Below, in pieces: positions 1-8,701 of a stretch of DNA of 60,009 nt. A model generated the notes under the pieces. The model had not been told where the DNA came from. It saw only the letters and a program-made list of their open reading frames with translations, and did no database searches. Position 1 is the first letter of the stretch, and the number at the start of each line of letters is the position of its first letter. Both the position numbers and the translations under genes were made by a program. The DNA is from Bacteroidota bacterium (GTDB lineage Bacteria; Bacteroidota; Bacteroidia; Bacteroidales; JAGONC01), in contig JAPLDP010000066.1 of NCBI GenBank assembly GCA_026391695.1, positions 1 to 60,009 of the forward strand, written 5' to 3'.

Positions 1-1
1 T

Positions 2-667
2 TTACTTGGCGATACCATTGTTGGAGGTAGCGCTCATCCAATTACTGTCTACAGGGATACTTCTTTAATAATTGGTATTCAATGGCGAAATGTAGAATTT
101 CCCGTAGATGAAGGTTTTAGCGAAGTGATAATAACAGATACAACTGGAAATATTTTAAAACGAAGATTATTGCTATCTGAAAATACTATTCCGATTGGTA
201 TTATAACAACTTTTGATAACAAGATACTTGTCACAGGCACTTATAATCTTTTTCACATTTACCTTTGGAAACTCAATTCAGATTTAGAAGACGATACCCT
301 ATACACTCAGCCCTTTACTTATGACAGTCTTTGTCAATACCCGATCCCTTCTGATACCATCGACCTGAACTGTGGCGTATATGTTTCGATTGATGAAATA
401 CCGCTTAAAGAAGACTATGATAAGCCGATGAAGATATATCCCAATCCTGCTGCAACAACTATTTATTATGAATTCAAAGATCTGAAAACCGATGCCGTAT
501 TAAGCATTTATGACGGTTATTGCAGGCTGGTGGATGAAATTGAGATACCGGCATATACAAAGAAAATACAAACCGATGTTACGGCTTATCCGGCAGGTTT
601 GTACCTGGCTATACTGAAAAATTCCCAAAATATCATAGGCAAAGAGAAATTTATGGTGGCAAGGTAG
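2..667 (+). CDS. T9SS-sorted secreted protein, 5' partial
   Basis: The reading frame is open from the first bases of the window, so the real start lies upstream; the GTG at 125 is internal. The encoded segment parallels the C-terminal half of the intact paralogue at 1669-3207 (shared LLGDTI, TDT.GN.LKRRLL and LWKLNSDLE blocks). It is therefore probably a secreted repeat/beta-propeller-like protein of about 500 residues. The C-terminus is a type A T9SS sorting domain: an IYPNPA motif about 80 residues before the end, beta-strands, then PAGLYLA and a basic KEKFMVAR end. Such domains direct export across the outer membrane and anchoring or release at the surface. The substrate or role of the N-terminal part is unknown. 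The last ~130 codons are far more alike between the two paralogues than the upstream part. Confidence 0.85.
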   Translation, partial: LLGDTIVGGSAHPITVYRDTSLIIGIQWRNVEFPVDEGFSEVIITDTTGNILKRRLLLSENTIPIGIITTFDNKILVTGTYNLFHIYLWKLNSDLEDDTLYTQPFTYDSLCQYPIPSDTIDLNCGVYVSIDEIPLKEDYDKPMKIYPNPAATTIYYEFKDLKTDAVLSIYDGYCRLVDEIEIPAYTKKIQTDVTAYPAGLYLAILKNSQNIIGKEKFMVAR

Positions 668-675
668 ATAAAGTA

Positions 676-1635
676 ATGAAACAAGCCATTTACAAAGAGG
701 ATGTTCTGCCTAATGCAATGATACGTGATGTATTAATAGTCAATCCCCAATCGGCCAAGTCGCAGGAAGTGCTTCAATCGCTGGATGATCGTTTTGATCC
801 GATGCCTGATTACATGATGGCGGAGATCATGCAAGGGCGAGACTATCTTGGTGCAAAAGAAATTCTTGAATCGCGGTTTGGTTATTGGCAGCAGGTACGT
901 GCAAGAGCCAAAAATCAACTGATACGGAAATTCCTCTCCGATACCACCATCCTTAATCCTTACGACAGCTTGATAGCTTTGTATGAAGATGAAACAGATC
1001 TTCAGTCAAAATACAGGTTGGCCTTCTGCTATTTTAACAATGAACAGGCAGAACAAGCGCTGAATGTACTAAATGAGATTCCTGCCACATACGAATTAAA
1101 CACCCACCAAACTGCTATACACCAGGATTTCGAAGATTATTTCAATGTCATAAAAATGATACATGACAGTACCTGGAGTGCACGGCAATTGGATTCACTA
1201 TCGGTCAATACCATGCATTCAATTATAAATGATGGGTATCCCTTGATCGGTGGTTATGCACGAGGACTGCTGGTAAAGGGCAATTTTATTAATTATACCG
1301 AACAGGTTTATTTTCCCCCAAATACAAAATCTTTACCTGAATATCACTTTACTACACATGAAGTAATTAATGAAAAGGAAGAACACCTTATACTTTTCCC
1401 CAATCCAGCCAGTGATTATGTTATTGTCTATTTCAGTACTATTGAGCTAAAAAATACCGGCAAATTATTACTCCATGATATTAGCGGTAAATTTTTGGAA
1501 ATCATGACTCTTCACAACTATCAAAATCAATTGGTTCTAAATCTGAGTGACGTTCCAAATGGTATATACATTATTAGTTTATATGTTGATGATGAATTGG
1601 TTGAAAGTAAGAAGTTAACAAAAGCCACTCGTTAA
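676..1635 (+). CDS. Orphan C-terminal tail protein with T9SS sorting domain
   Basis: A 319-residue product starting 8 bases after the preceding stop. There is no signal peptide at the N-terminus (MKQAIYKEDVLPNAM...), although the C-terminus carries a T9SS type A sorting domain (LFPNPASDYVIVYF, then PNGIYIISLY). Residues about 20-210 are helical and TPR-like (YRLAFCYFNNEQAEQALNVL). I recall this combination as the C-terminal tail of much longer Bacteroidota cell-surface proteins. Without an export signal it could not reach the T9SS, so it is most likely a 3' fragment left by recombination behind its neighbour. An unusual start or a distant fusion cannot be excluded. Function unknown. Confidence 0.6.
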   Translation: MKQAIYKEDVLPNAMIRDVLIVNPQSAKSQEVLQSLDDRFDPMPDYMMAEIMQGRDYLGAKEILESRFGYWQQVRARAKNQLIRKFLSDTTILNPYDSLIALYEDETDLQSKYRLAFCYFNNEQAEQALNVLNEIPATYELNTHQTAIHQDFEDYFNVIKMIHDSTWSARQLDSLSVNTMHSIINDGYPLIGGYARGLLVKGNFINYTEQVYFPPNTKSLPEYHFTTHEVINEKEEHLILFPNPASDYVIVYFSTIELKNTGKLLLHDISGKFLEIMTLHNYQNQLVLNLSDVPNGIYIISLYVDDELVESKKLTKATR

Positions 1636-1668
1636 TAAATTCATCGAATTTATAAAAATCTTTACAAC

Positions 1669-3207
1669 ATGATAAAGATAATATTGACATTAACAATTTC
1701 GACGGTATTAACAGCTTTTACTTATGGACAAACTTGGCCAAAGATATATAGTGACAATTATGGAGTACATGTTAGAAGTTTACTTGAAGATTATGATAAA
1801 GGTTATATACTGGGTGGATTTATAGATAAAGGAAGCATTCCCTCACAATGGGCTTGGATCATAAAAACAAATCTAAATGGAGAAGTTTTATGGAAGAAAC
1901 AATTAGGTGATTTATCGTATTTAACATATATTAATGAGATACAAAAGAACTCTGATAATAGCAAAATAATAGCAGGAGCATCCAGTAATTACGATCTTAC
2001 AGGAAATTTTGATCCTTTGTTTATAAAACTTAATAAATGTGGAGAAGTTGAATGGTGTACTGTCTTACAATCACCAGATTATAATAGTGCCACAGGAGTT
2101 ATACCATTAAATGAAGGGGGATATGTTGGCATGTTGAAATATTATGGAGGCAATTACCAAAATGTCCGAATCAGCTTAGTAAAGATGGATTCGTCGGGTA
2201 CACCCCTTTGGATCAGGCATTTGGCTCAGGAAGATACTACAATTAGTAATGAAGAGGGTTATGATTTGACATTGAGCTTTGATTCAAACTATCTTGTTAC
2301 AGGCCATTGTTATTCCCAGGGATTAAAACCTTACTGGATAATGATTGATACAGCTGGTGAACAATTATGGAATATTAAATGGAATCTGCCTGGCTCAGGA
2401 CCTGGTAGTGTCATTCAAACTATTAAAAACCAAACTAATTGTTTTTATTCATCTGGTGGACTCATAGGCCCAGGCAGACCAATGACACCTGTATTATTTA
2501 AATTCGATGAAGCCGGTAATCAACTTTATCATGTCTATTTATTAGGAGATACTATAGATGGAGGGGGAGCAGAATCAATATGTTATTATAATGATACTAC
2601 ATTAATTATAGGATTAAACTGGAGTGATAATCCGAATCCTGATGATGGGATGAGCGAGATAATTATGACAGATACAATTGGGAATACATTGAAAAGACGT
2701 TTATTAATTGATGAAAATAGATCACCTGAAAATATCATTAAAACCTTTGACAATAAAATCCTTGTTTCAGGAAATTATGTGGTGGATGTAAATTGGGATA
2801 TTTATCTCTGGAAACTCAATTCAGATTTAGAAAACGATACCCTTTACACCCAGGCCTTTACTTACGACAGCCTTTGTCCATACCCGATTCCTTCTGACAC
2901 CATCGACCTGAGCTGTGGCGTATATGTTTCGATAGATGAAATACCCCTTAAAGAAGACTATGATAAAGCATTGAGGATTTATCCCAATCCTGCCGCTTCA
3001 ACAATCAATTTTGAATTCAAAGATCTGAAAACCGATGCTGTTTTGAGTATCTATGACGGTTATTGCAAGCTGAGGGATGAAATTGTCATACCGGCATATA
3101 CAAAGAAAATACAAACCGATATTACGGCTTATCCGGCAGGTTTGTACCTGGCAGTGCTGCGAAATTCGCATCAGATTTTGGCGAAGGAGAAATTAATTAT
3201 TGAATAG
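1669..3207 (+). CDS. T9SS type A sorting domain-containing secreted protein
   Basis: A 512-residue protein with a clear signal peptide (MIKIILTLTISTVLTAFTYG followed by QTW). The body has repeated blade-like segments (GGYVGML, W...LG, SLVKMDSSGTPLWIRHL, DSNYLVTG, WNIKWNL) typical of the beta-propeller-like secreted proteins common in Bacteroidota. The C-terminus is a T9SS sorting domain (RIYPNPAASTINFEF ... PAGLYLAVLRN ... KEKLIIE). It is the intact paralogue of the truncated gene at 2-667. Expected location is the cell surface or the medium. No catalytic motif is visible, and the ligand is unknown. Confidence 0.85.
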   Translation: MIKIILTLTISTVLTAFTYGQTWPKIYSDNYGVHVRSLLEDYDKGYILGGFIDKGSIPSQWAWIIKTNLNGEVLWKKQLGDLSYLTYINEIQKNSDNSKIIAGASSNYDLTGNFDPLFIKLNKCGEVEWCTVLQSPDYNSATGVIPLNEGGYVGMLKYYGGNYQNVRISLVKMDSSGTPLWIRHLAQEDTTISNEEGYDLTLSFDSNYLVTGHCYSQGLKPYWIMIDTAGEQLWNIKWNLPGSGPGSVIQTIKNQTNCFYSSGGLIGPGRPMTPVLFKFDEAGNQLYHVYLLGDTIDGGGAESICYYNDTTLIIGLNWSDNPNPDDGMSEIIMTDTIGNTLKRRLLIDENRSPENIIKTFDNKILVSGNYVVDVNWDIYLWKLNSDLENDTLYTQAFTYDSLCPYPIPSDTIDLSCGVYVSIDEIPLKEDYDKALRIYPNPAASTINFEFKDLKTDAVLSIYDGYCKLRDEIVIPAYTKKIQTDITAYPAGLYLAVLRNSHQILAKEKLIIE

Positions 3208-3438
3208 ATTTCAGAGCTACCATCGTTGTCTGTATCCTACAGATTACCTCATCTTTTCCAATCACCTCCATGATATCGGTGAGGTGCGGGCCGAGGCTGG
3301 TGCCGATTTATATTCTTTTCCCGTGAAGTACATCATTTTTATTGATTGGTATCATCTTAAAAGGATTGAAATACAGTACCTACCTCAATATTTGCTTGTT
3401 ATTAATACGTATTTTTATCTGATCAAAAAAATAGAATC

Positions 3439-3612
3439 ATGAATAAAAGAAACCTTGGCTATCTGGGATTCTTGGGCTTACTGGGATTTCTGGGCTTCAT
3501 TTTTCATATGGAAGGCCTTTACGGATTATTCGGGCTATATGGATTTTTCGCTTTCTTTGGCGTGGATACCCATAAGAAAAGGGGGAATAAAGATCCTGAC
3601 AAAAAGGAATAA
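3439..3612 (+). CDS. Small hydrophobic DUF3796-like membrane protein (57 aa)
   Basis: An ATG at 3439 opens a 57-codon frame ending in TAA at 3610. The product starts MNKRNLGYLGFLGLLGFLGF and contains two short hydrophobic stretches built from repeated GFLG/GLYG units, followed by a charged tail rich in Lys (HKKRGNKDPDKKE). The LGYLGFLGLLGF pattern resembles small DUF3796-type membrane proteins, which have no established function. It stands alone between the T9SS gene and the convergent Mut7-C gene, 2 bases before the latter's stop. The start is the only Met at the family-like N-terminus. Confidence 0.6.
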   Translation: MNKRNLGYLGFLGLLGFLGFIFHMEGLYGLFGLYGFFAFFGVDTHKKRGNKDPDKKE

Positions 3613-3614
3613 AG

Positions 3615-4361
3615 CTAATCTGTAATTTTCAGATTGTTTATCACCACTTGCATCTTTTCTAAATGGGATCCGTTCCAGTACACTTTATGGCAATCCCTGC
3701 ACCGGTAAAAGGTGTCGAAGTTGGCTTTGGTGCCTGGCTCTAATTGATCCAGTATTTTATTTTTCTCAATTTTTGAGATCCGTCCATTGCACTCCATACA
3801 TCTGTCAAAGGGTTTTATCTGCTGATAAAGATCGAGCCTTCCGATCACCTCCTTCACCTGTTCCGATGGCTTCTGCGAACGTATCCATAATCCATGTGTC
3901 ACATCATTATTTTTCAGCAGAATGACGTCACGTGTCAGGATTATACGTTTTTCTTTTTGTGACAATGCTACTATCTCAGGATCGTCATAATCATTACGGT
4001 ACATCGTATCAAAGCCTAACATACGCAAATAACGGGCTAACTTACCCAAATGTACATCAAGGATAAAACGTGTAATTCTCAGAGGCTTGGGGCGCAAATG
4101 AGTGGCGTGTGTTATATCCAGGCTTTCAAATACCGGGTATACGGATATCATGTCACCCTCTTTTGGCCGGTGATCAAATGAAACAGATTGGCCATTGACC
4201 AGTATAAGATCCACCTCTGCATGGGGGACACCAAGAGATTCGATGATATCTTTAATAGAGGGACTACAGAAAAGATTAACATCAATAGGCTTCTTACGCT
4301 TGCCAGGCGGAAGAAAATCATTCAGTTCCTCATAAAACCTGATACTGATTGATCCCGGCAT
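3615..4361 (-). CDS. Mut7-C ubiquitin/RNase domain-containing protein
   Basis: A 248-residue cytoplasmic protein with two recognisable parts. Residues ~1-85 form a ThiS/MoaD-like beta-grasp domain of the Ub-Mut7C type (DLILVNGQSV, GDMISVYPVFESLD). Residues ~97-240 are a Mut7-C domain: a PIN-like fold (FILDVHLGKLARYLRMLGFD with Asp102, then LTRD with Asp145) followed by a zinc ribbon formed by Cys188/Cys191 and Cys221/Cys224. Mut7-C domains are predicted RNases related to PIN nucleases; the target RNA is unknown. Acidic and zinc residues are all present, so the protein looks intact. It is transcribed with the upstream MDR gene, with a 20-base gap. Confidence 0.88.
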   Translation of the reverse strand: MPGSISIRFYEELNDFLPPGKRKKPIDVNLFCSPSIKDIIESLGVPHAEVDLILVNGQSVSFDHRPKEGDMISVYPVFESLDITHATHLRPKPLRITRFILDVHLGKLARYLRMLGFDTMYRNDYDDPEIVALSQKEKRIILTRDVILLKNNDVTHGLWIRSQKPSEQVKEVIGRLDLYQQIKPFDRCMECNGRISKIEKNKILDQLEPGTKANFDTFYRCRDCHKVYWNGSHLEKMQVVINNLKITD

Positions 4362-4381
4362 ATATTTGAATCTTACGTGCT

Positions 4382-5386
4382 TTAAGGTGTGAAAAGGATT
4401 TTTCCATCTGACATATGCCCTACATACTGTAACAGGGCACGGATCACTTCCTCAAGTTTATATGTATGCTGTATTTTTGTCGTGATCATTCCCTTTATGA
4501 TCATATTCTGGATATCTGATGAAATCTGGCTGAAAGTTTCGGGGCCAATTTCTTTTTTCCAATCCCCAAGGTTAAATCCGACGATTGATTTTTTCTTAAA
4601 GATGATTTCCAGAACATCGATATTTGCGATATATTGATTAGCCAGTCCGCCATACAGGATTAACTGAGAAGCGTTGGGCATGGCCTGTAGGATGCGTGCT
4701 GTCGACTCTCCCCCCAGCGCATCAAAGGCTGTGGTTGCTTTCAGTTCATGTGCAAGTTCTTTGAGCTGATCCTCAAATTGTTCTGACCGGATGTTTAAAA
4801 CATAATTTTCTCCTTCGTTTTTAAGCATCTCAAGATGGTTATCCTGCCTGACAATGTTGATCAGGGTAATATTTTTGTCCCTGGCAAGAGCACGTACAAA
4901 TCTCCCTATCTGTCCGGCAGCGGCCGTATTAATGACAGCCTCACTGCCATAACGAACTGCTGTGTCGACAAGGGCATAAGCTGTGAAGGGATTGATTGCC
5001 AGACATGCTGCCTGAAGGATGTCCAGATCATCGTGGACCGCAATACATTTATCAGGTTTTGTTATAAAGTACTCTGCCCATGTACCATCACCGTCATCCT
5101 GAGTGAAACAGCACACCCGTTTACCAAGGAGATTCCTGGCTTCGGAACTCTTACCGGCAGCCACTACTGACCCTGCTCCCTCGAAACCTGACACCACAGG
5201 TAAAGGTTTCCTGATATTATACATTCCCCTTACAAAAGCGATGTCCGAAGGATTGCACGGAGCTGCTGATATTTTTACAAGGACCTCATCATCTTTTAAT
5301 GGACGGATATCTTTATTGATGACCTCCAGGCTTCGCAATACCCTCGATAGATTATTATTGTATTCTTTTAGAACAATGGCTTTCAT
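4382..5386 (-). CDS. MDR-family zinc-free alcohol dehydrogenase/quinone oxidoreductase-like protein
   Basis: A 334-residue medium-chain dehydrogenase/reductase. The N-terminal GroES-like domain carries PCNPSD and GFEGAGSVVAAG. The C-terminal Rossmann domain has an AAAGQIGR nucleotide-binding turn at about residue 155. The Cys/His ligands of zinc-dependent alcohol dehydrogenases and the four-Cys structural zinc lobe are not visible, which points to the NADPH:quinone oxidoreductase/enoyl reductase side of the superfamily. The substrate cannot be read from sequence. It lies upstream of the Mut7-C gene in the same direction; the ~300-base stretch beyond its start belongs to the 3' flank of the IS110 element. 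Confidence 0.85.
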   Translation of the reverse strand: MKAIVLKEYNNNLSRVLRSLEVINKDIRPLKDDEVLVKISAAPCNPSDIAFVRGMYNIRKPLPVVSGFEGAGSVVAAGKSSEARNLLGKRVCCFTQDDGDGTWAEYFITKPDKCIAVHDDLDILQAACLAINPFTAYALVDTAVRYGSEAVINTAAAGQIGRFVRALARDKNITLINIVRQDNHLEMLKNEGENYVLNIRSEQFEDQLKELAHELKATTAFDALGGESTARILQAMPNASQLILYGGLANQYIANIDVLEIIFKKKSIVGFNLGDWKKEIGPETFSQISSDIQNMIIKGMITTKIQHTYKLEEVIRALLQYVGHMSDGKILFTP

Positions 5387-5479
5387 AATATGAGGAAATA
5401 GTTTCGTCCTGACCGAAAAGGATCATCAAAAATACGAAATGATCTGATAGAGAATGATTCTTAAATACCGTGAATCAAA

Positions 5480-5683
5480 GCCCCAGTTAAACGTATATTT
5501 CTCCTATAAATCCTTTCCAAGTTATAACGCCTTTGGTATGCGAGTTTCTCCTGCGAGCTTAGCCAAACGAATGATTGGCATTAACTCATGTCTGTGTTCT
5601 TAAAGTCCTTTTCAGGACATGTTGCGTTGGTCAATTTGAAAGCGGGGTTGTAAGCCACCACAAATTTACCCGACCTTTACGCT
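5480..5683 (-). ncRNA. Candidate bridge/seek RNA region 3' of the IS110 transposase
   Basis: The stretch between the MDR start and the transposase stop has no gene but holds many short inverted repeats. Examples are gtcct(5605-5609)/aggac(5614-5618), the alternative pair catgtc(5587-5592)/gacatg(5616-5621), and ccaa/ttgg and tttgg/ccaaa pairs around 5534-5580. IS1111-type members of the IS110 family carry their guide RNA downstream of the transposase, and the other end of this element has only ~100 bases. This is a location-plus-structure inference; exact ends and loops are not defined. Confidence 0.35.
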
Positions 5684-6889
5684 TTATCGTTGTATAAGTT
5701 TTTGCAGACGATCGCATTCTTTTTGATGGTACGATATTTTTGCCTGCAACTTCCGCGGATCATACACAATGAGTTTTTCAGGGTTATATTCTTGTTTGTA
5801 GTAAAGAACATTCCATATTAACACGCCAAGCTTTCTTGCAATCGCAATCAGCGCTTTTTGCCTGGACTTTCTCATTGCCAACCGATTGAATTTTTCTTTG
5901 AAATATGATCCTTTTGTACGTATTGCTGCCCATGCAATCTGAACCAAAACAGCGCGCAAAAAACGATTTCCCTTAGTGATTGCAGTGCTTTTGTATTTTC
6001 CGGCACTTTCATCATTTCTTGGACGTAGTCCCGTCCATCCGGAAAATTTGCCACTGTTTTCAAAGGCTTTCATATCTGCCCCCGTTTCGGCTAATACAAT
6101 CATGGCTGCAATGTGACTTATGCCTGGTATGGTAATCAACAACTTCATTTCCTGTTTGTAATGCTCATTGCACAGCTCTTTCATCTTTGACAAACACTTA
6201 TTACTTTGACCGACTAACATCTCATACTCCTGAAGGGATAACTCCAGCATAAAACGATGATGTTCCGTAATAAACCCGGTAAGTGATTCTTTGATGTTTT
6301 GTTTCGAATGTGTGTTAACGATTCGGCCATGTATCGACTCAACCAAGACATCCGGAGCTGTTTCACCTTGTACAATTTGCTGGATTACCCTCAATACACT
6401 TTTGCCTGATATGTTGCTGACAAAACTGGTAATCCGAATACTGCAAATCTCTAACGTTCGTTCCATGTCCTGCAATACCGATGTTTGCCGTTGTTGTAAT
6501 TTGACATACCTGCGACTATACGTTCGCAACTCTCGTATTTCCTTGCAGGGAACTAAGCTACTTCGCAACAACCCTTTATGCAACAATGTAGCAATCCACT
6601 GGGCATCCTTTACATCGCTTTTACGCCCTGGCATCTGCTTGATTAAATAGGGATTGACCAGGATCAAATGAAAGCCCATGTCTTCCAGAATATTCCATAC
6701 AGGAACCCAATACATCCCGGTGCTTTCCATCGCAATTGCATCAACCCCTTCTGAACGTAATTCTTCGCCCATGGCCCGGATGGACGATGTAAGGGTTGTA
6801 TACTCTGTTACAGGGCTATGTTTTTTACCCTCGTATGTAGCACTAAAAATTGTATCTTTGTGTACATCCAGTCCGCATGCTCGTTTCAT
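5684..6889 (-). CDS. IS110 family transposase (DEDD recombinase)
   Basis: A 401-residue transposase, normal length for IS110. The N-terminal RuvC-like DEDD domain retains all four acidic residues: Asp8 in GLDVHK, Glu55 in AMESTG, Asp92 and Asp95 in GRKSDVKDAQWIA. The middle is a coiled coil. The C-terminal transposase_20 domain has IPGISHIAA, WTGLRPRNDESAGK with the candidate catalytic Ser295, and ITKGNRFLRAVLVQIAW. The enzyme recombines donor and target DNA guided by a structured RNA made from the element's noncoding end. The gene appears intact and possibly active. It separates the MDR gene from pdxJ and has its own -7-like box upstream. No flanking duplication is expected for this family, and none was found. 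Confidence 0.93.
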   Translation of the reverse strand: MKRACGLDVHKDTIFSATYEGKKHSPVTEYTTLTSSIRAMGEELRSEGVDAIAMESTGMYWVPVWNILEDMGFHLILVNPYLIKQMPGRKSDVKDAQWIATLLHKGLLRSSLVPCKEIRELRTYSRRYVKLQQRQTSVLQDMERTLEICSIRITSFVSNISGKSVLRVIQQIVQGETAPDVLVESIHGRIVNTHSKQNIKESLTGFITEHHRFMLELSLQEYEMLVGQSNKCLSKMKELCNEHYKQEMKLLITIPGISHIAAMIVLAETGADMKAFENSGKFSGWTGLRPRNDESAGKYKSTAITKGNRFLRAVLVQIAWAAIRTKGSYFKEKFNRLAMRKSRQKALIAIARKLGVLIWNVLYYKQEYNPEKLIVYDPRKLQAKISYHQKECDRLQKLIQR

Positions 6890-6915
6890 AAAATGTCGAA
6901 TTTTAGATTATTGCG

Positions 6916-6923
6916 CAAATATA
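6916..6923 (-). promoter_or_regulatory. Transposase -7 box TATATTTG
   Basis: TATATTTG on the minus strand matches the Bacteroidota -7 consensus TAnnTTTG and lies 27 bases before the transposase ATG. No TTG was found at the ideal -33 distance, so this is a one-box match. Confidence 0.35.
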
Positions 6924-7008
6924 AATGATTGTGCTTCGAGCACGTGCAGCGCTTGAGCTACGGACTGGATTTTTATTCGTCTGTGTGTAAACCAAACGGT
7001 TTGTAATG

Positions 7009-7016
7009 TATATTTG
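7009..7016 (+). promoter_or_regulatory. pdxJ: pdxJ -7 box TATATTTG
   Basis: TATATTTG matches TAnnTTTG and sits 17 bases before the preferred pdxJ start at 7033, which implies a very short leader. It overlaps the in-frame ATG at 7006 and so argues against that upstream start. No good -33 TTG is present. Confidence 0.4.
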
Positions 7017-7032
7017 TATTAAAATTCCCTTA

Positions 7033-7761
7033 ATGACCAGATTGAGTGTAAACATCAATAAAATTGCGACTCTAAGAAATGCCAGGGGCGGCAATATTCC
7101 TGATGTACTGAAAGCTGCTTCAGATTGTGAACGTTTTGGTGCCCAGGGTATCACTGTTCATCCACGACCAGATGAAAGGCATATCAGATACATGGATGTG
7201 ATCGGTCTGAGAACTCTTGTGAAAACTGAGTTTAATATAGAGGGTTACCCGACTGAAAAATTTATTGATCTAGTATTGTCAGTTCGGCCGGAACAGGTTA
7301 CCCTAGTGCCTGATCCACCTGACACTCTTACATCCAATGCAGGATGGGACACTTACAAAAATGAAGTTTTTTTAAAGGATATTATTCAAACTTTTCAAAA
7401 AGCAGGGATCCGCACATCCATTTTCATTGATCCAGTTCCTGAGATGATAAAAAATGCCGTCAAAACCGGAACTGACCGTATTGAACTCTATACCGAAGCA
7501 TATGCAAGGAATTATTCCATCCACAAAGAAGAGGCTATTAAATCTTATGTAACTGCGGCACTGGTAGCCAGTGAGGCTGGTCTGGGTATTAATGCCGGTC
7601 ATGATCTGAACCTGGAGAATTTGCGGTATTTTGCTCAACATATCCCTGGATTGCTGGAGGTTTCTATTGGACACGCCCTGATCTGCGATGCGCTGTATTA
7701 TGGCCTTGAAAACACCATACAGTTATATTTACGCCAACTCAATAGCAAACTAAAGGAGTAA
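7033..7761 (+). CDS. pdxJ: Pyridoxine 5'-phosphate synthase
   Basis: A 242-residue cytosolic TIM-barrel enzyme that condenses 3-amino-1-hydroxyacetone 1-phosphate with 1-deoxy-D-xylulose 5-phosphate to make pyridoxine 5'-phosphate, the last step of DXP-dependent vitamin B6 synthesis. Family signatures are clear: [18 protein letters not shown] at the N-terminus, [42 protein letters not shown] and EVSIGHALI near the end. An in-frame ATG at 7006 would add MYICIKIPL. The ATG at 7033 is preferred because family proteins begin at the first beta strand and the promoter box overlaps 7006. The next gene begins 4 bases after the stop. Confidence 0.95.
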   Translation: MTRLSVNINKIATLRNARGGNIPDVLKAASDCERFGAQGITVHPRPDERHIRYMDVIGLRTLVKTEFNIEGYPTEKFIDLVLSVRPEQVTLVPDPPDTLTSNAGWDTYKNEVFLKDIIQTFQKAGIRTSIFIDPVPEMIKNAVKTGTDRIELYTEAYARNYSIHKEEAIKSYVTAALVASEAGLGINAGHDLNLENLRYFAQHIPGLLEVSIGHALICDALYYGLENTIQLYLRQLNSKLKE

Positions 7762-7765
7762 AACT

Positions 7766-8701
7766 ATGTTCAAATCCAGAATGCACCTGAGATATGCGAT
7801 TCTTTTGATCCCATCACAAAAGGTCATGAAACAAATTAAACTCTTTTTTATATTCATTCTCCCATTTTTAATCATTTTTCCCAATACAGGATTCATTAGT
7901 TTGCAGGAAGAAACATCTTATGTTGATAAAAGGCTGATAAAGAAGTGGGAAACCCCGGCAGATTTAAAAACGCCTGAATCCGTATGTCATGATCCTGTGC
8001 GTAACCTTATCTATGTCAGTAATATTAATGGTAATCCATCTGAAAAAGACCTTAATGGATTTATTGCCAAACTAGATCCAGATGGAAAAATTATTGAGCT
8101 TAAATGGGTGGAAGGTTTAAATGCCCCAAAGGGAATGGCCATTTACAAAAATTATCTGTATGTTTCAGATATTGACCGGGTGGTGAGAATCGATCTGGAT
8201 AAGGGGACTATCCTTAATAAATTCCAGGTCCCGGGGGCAATATTTCTCAATGACGCATGCATCGATAAAAACGGCCAGGTTTACATCTCTGATTCCAACA
8301 GCGGAAAAATATTTGTTTTGAAAGAAGGACAGGTGCAAGTATTTATTGATTCAAAGGACCTTAACGGCACCAATGGATTAGTTATTGAGAACAATTTCCT
8401 TTTCGCCGGTGCAAGCAGTAAGTTGTTCAGAATCAATCTAAATGATAAATCCATTGAGCCCTTTATTGAGAATACAGGAGGTATTGACGGCCTTGCTCGC
8501 ATTGACGATGGGAAATTTCTGATTTCCGACTGGAAAGGCAGTGTGTACCTGATTCAATCCGGGAAGACAGCGAAAAAGTTGCTGGATACTTCGTCGGATC
8601 ATATAAATGCAGCTGATATAGATTATATTCCCGGTGCAAAGATTCTGCTGGTACCAACCTTTTATGATAACCGGGTAATGGCCTATGAAGTTAAATTATA
8701 G
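7766..8701 (+). CDS. Exported SMP-30/NHL-like six-bladed beta-propeller protein
   Basis: A 311-residue product with a hydrophobic export segment (MKQIKLFFIFILPFLIIFP). The body consists of propeller blades: DPVRNLIYVSNINGNP, KGMAIYKNYLYVSDIDRVVRIDL, GQVYISDSNSGKIFVL, ISDWKGSVYLI. This matches the SMP-30/gluconolactonase-like/NHL beta-propeller group; no metal-site assignment is attempted. Two starts compete: ATG 7766 has a good taaaggag 7 bases upstream, while ATG 7826 places the signal peptide at the very N-terminus. The stop overlaps the next (broken) hydrolase gene by 17 bases, and pdxJ ends 4 bases before the start, so the three genes look co-transcribed. Confidence 0.8.
   Translation: MFKSRMHLRYAILLIPSQKVMKQIKLFFIFILPFLIIFPNTGFISLQEETSYVDKRLIKKWETPADLKTPESVCHDPVRNLIYVSNINGNPSEKDLNGFIAKLDPDGKIIELKWVEGLNAPKGMAIYKNYLYVSDIDRVVRIDLDKGTILNKFQVPGAIFLNDACIDKNGQVYISDSNSGKIFVLKEGQVQVFIDSKDLNGTNGLVIENNFLFAGASSKLFRINLNDKSIEPFIENTGGIDGLARIDDGKFLISDWKGSVYLIQSGKTAKKLLDTSSDHINAADIDYIPGAKILLVPTFYDNRVMAYEVKL

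Larger units (their letters stand above)
5440..6975 (-). mobile_element. IS110-family insertion sequence (approximate limits)
   Basis: One complete IS110-type element: transposase 5684-6889, a structured noncoding stretch on its 3' side and a short 5' end with a perfect hairpin gtgct-tcg-agcac at 6931-6943. Long terminal inverted repeats are not visible, as is usual for the family. The limits are therefore estimates lying between the neighbouring MDR start (5386) and the pdxJ promoter box (7009). The bulk noncoding sequence on the transposase 3' side favours the IS1111 subgroup. Confidence 0.6.

Noticed and set aside
3200-3442. 80-codon frame overlapping the T9SS gene end
   Set aside because: Composition is not protein-like, no motif is seen, and it overlaps both the T9SS gene and the start of the convincing small membrane protein.
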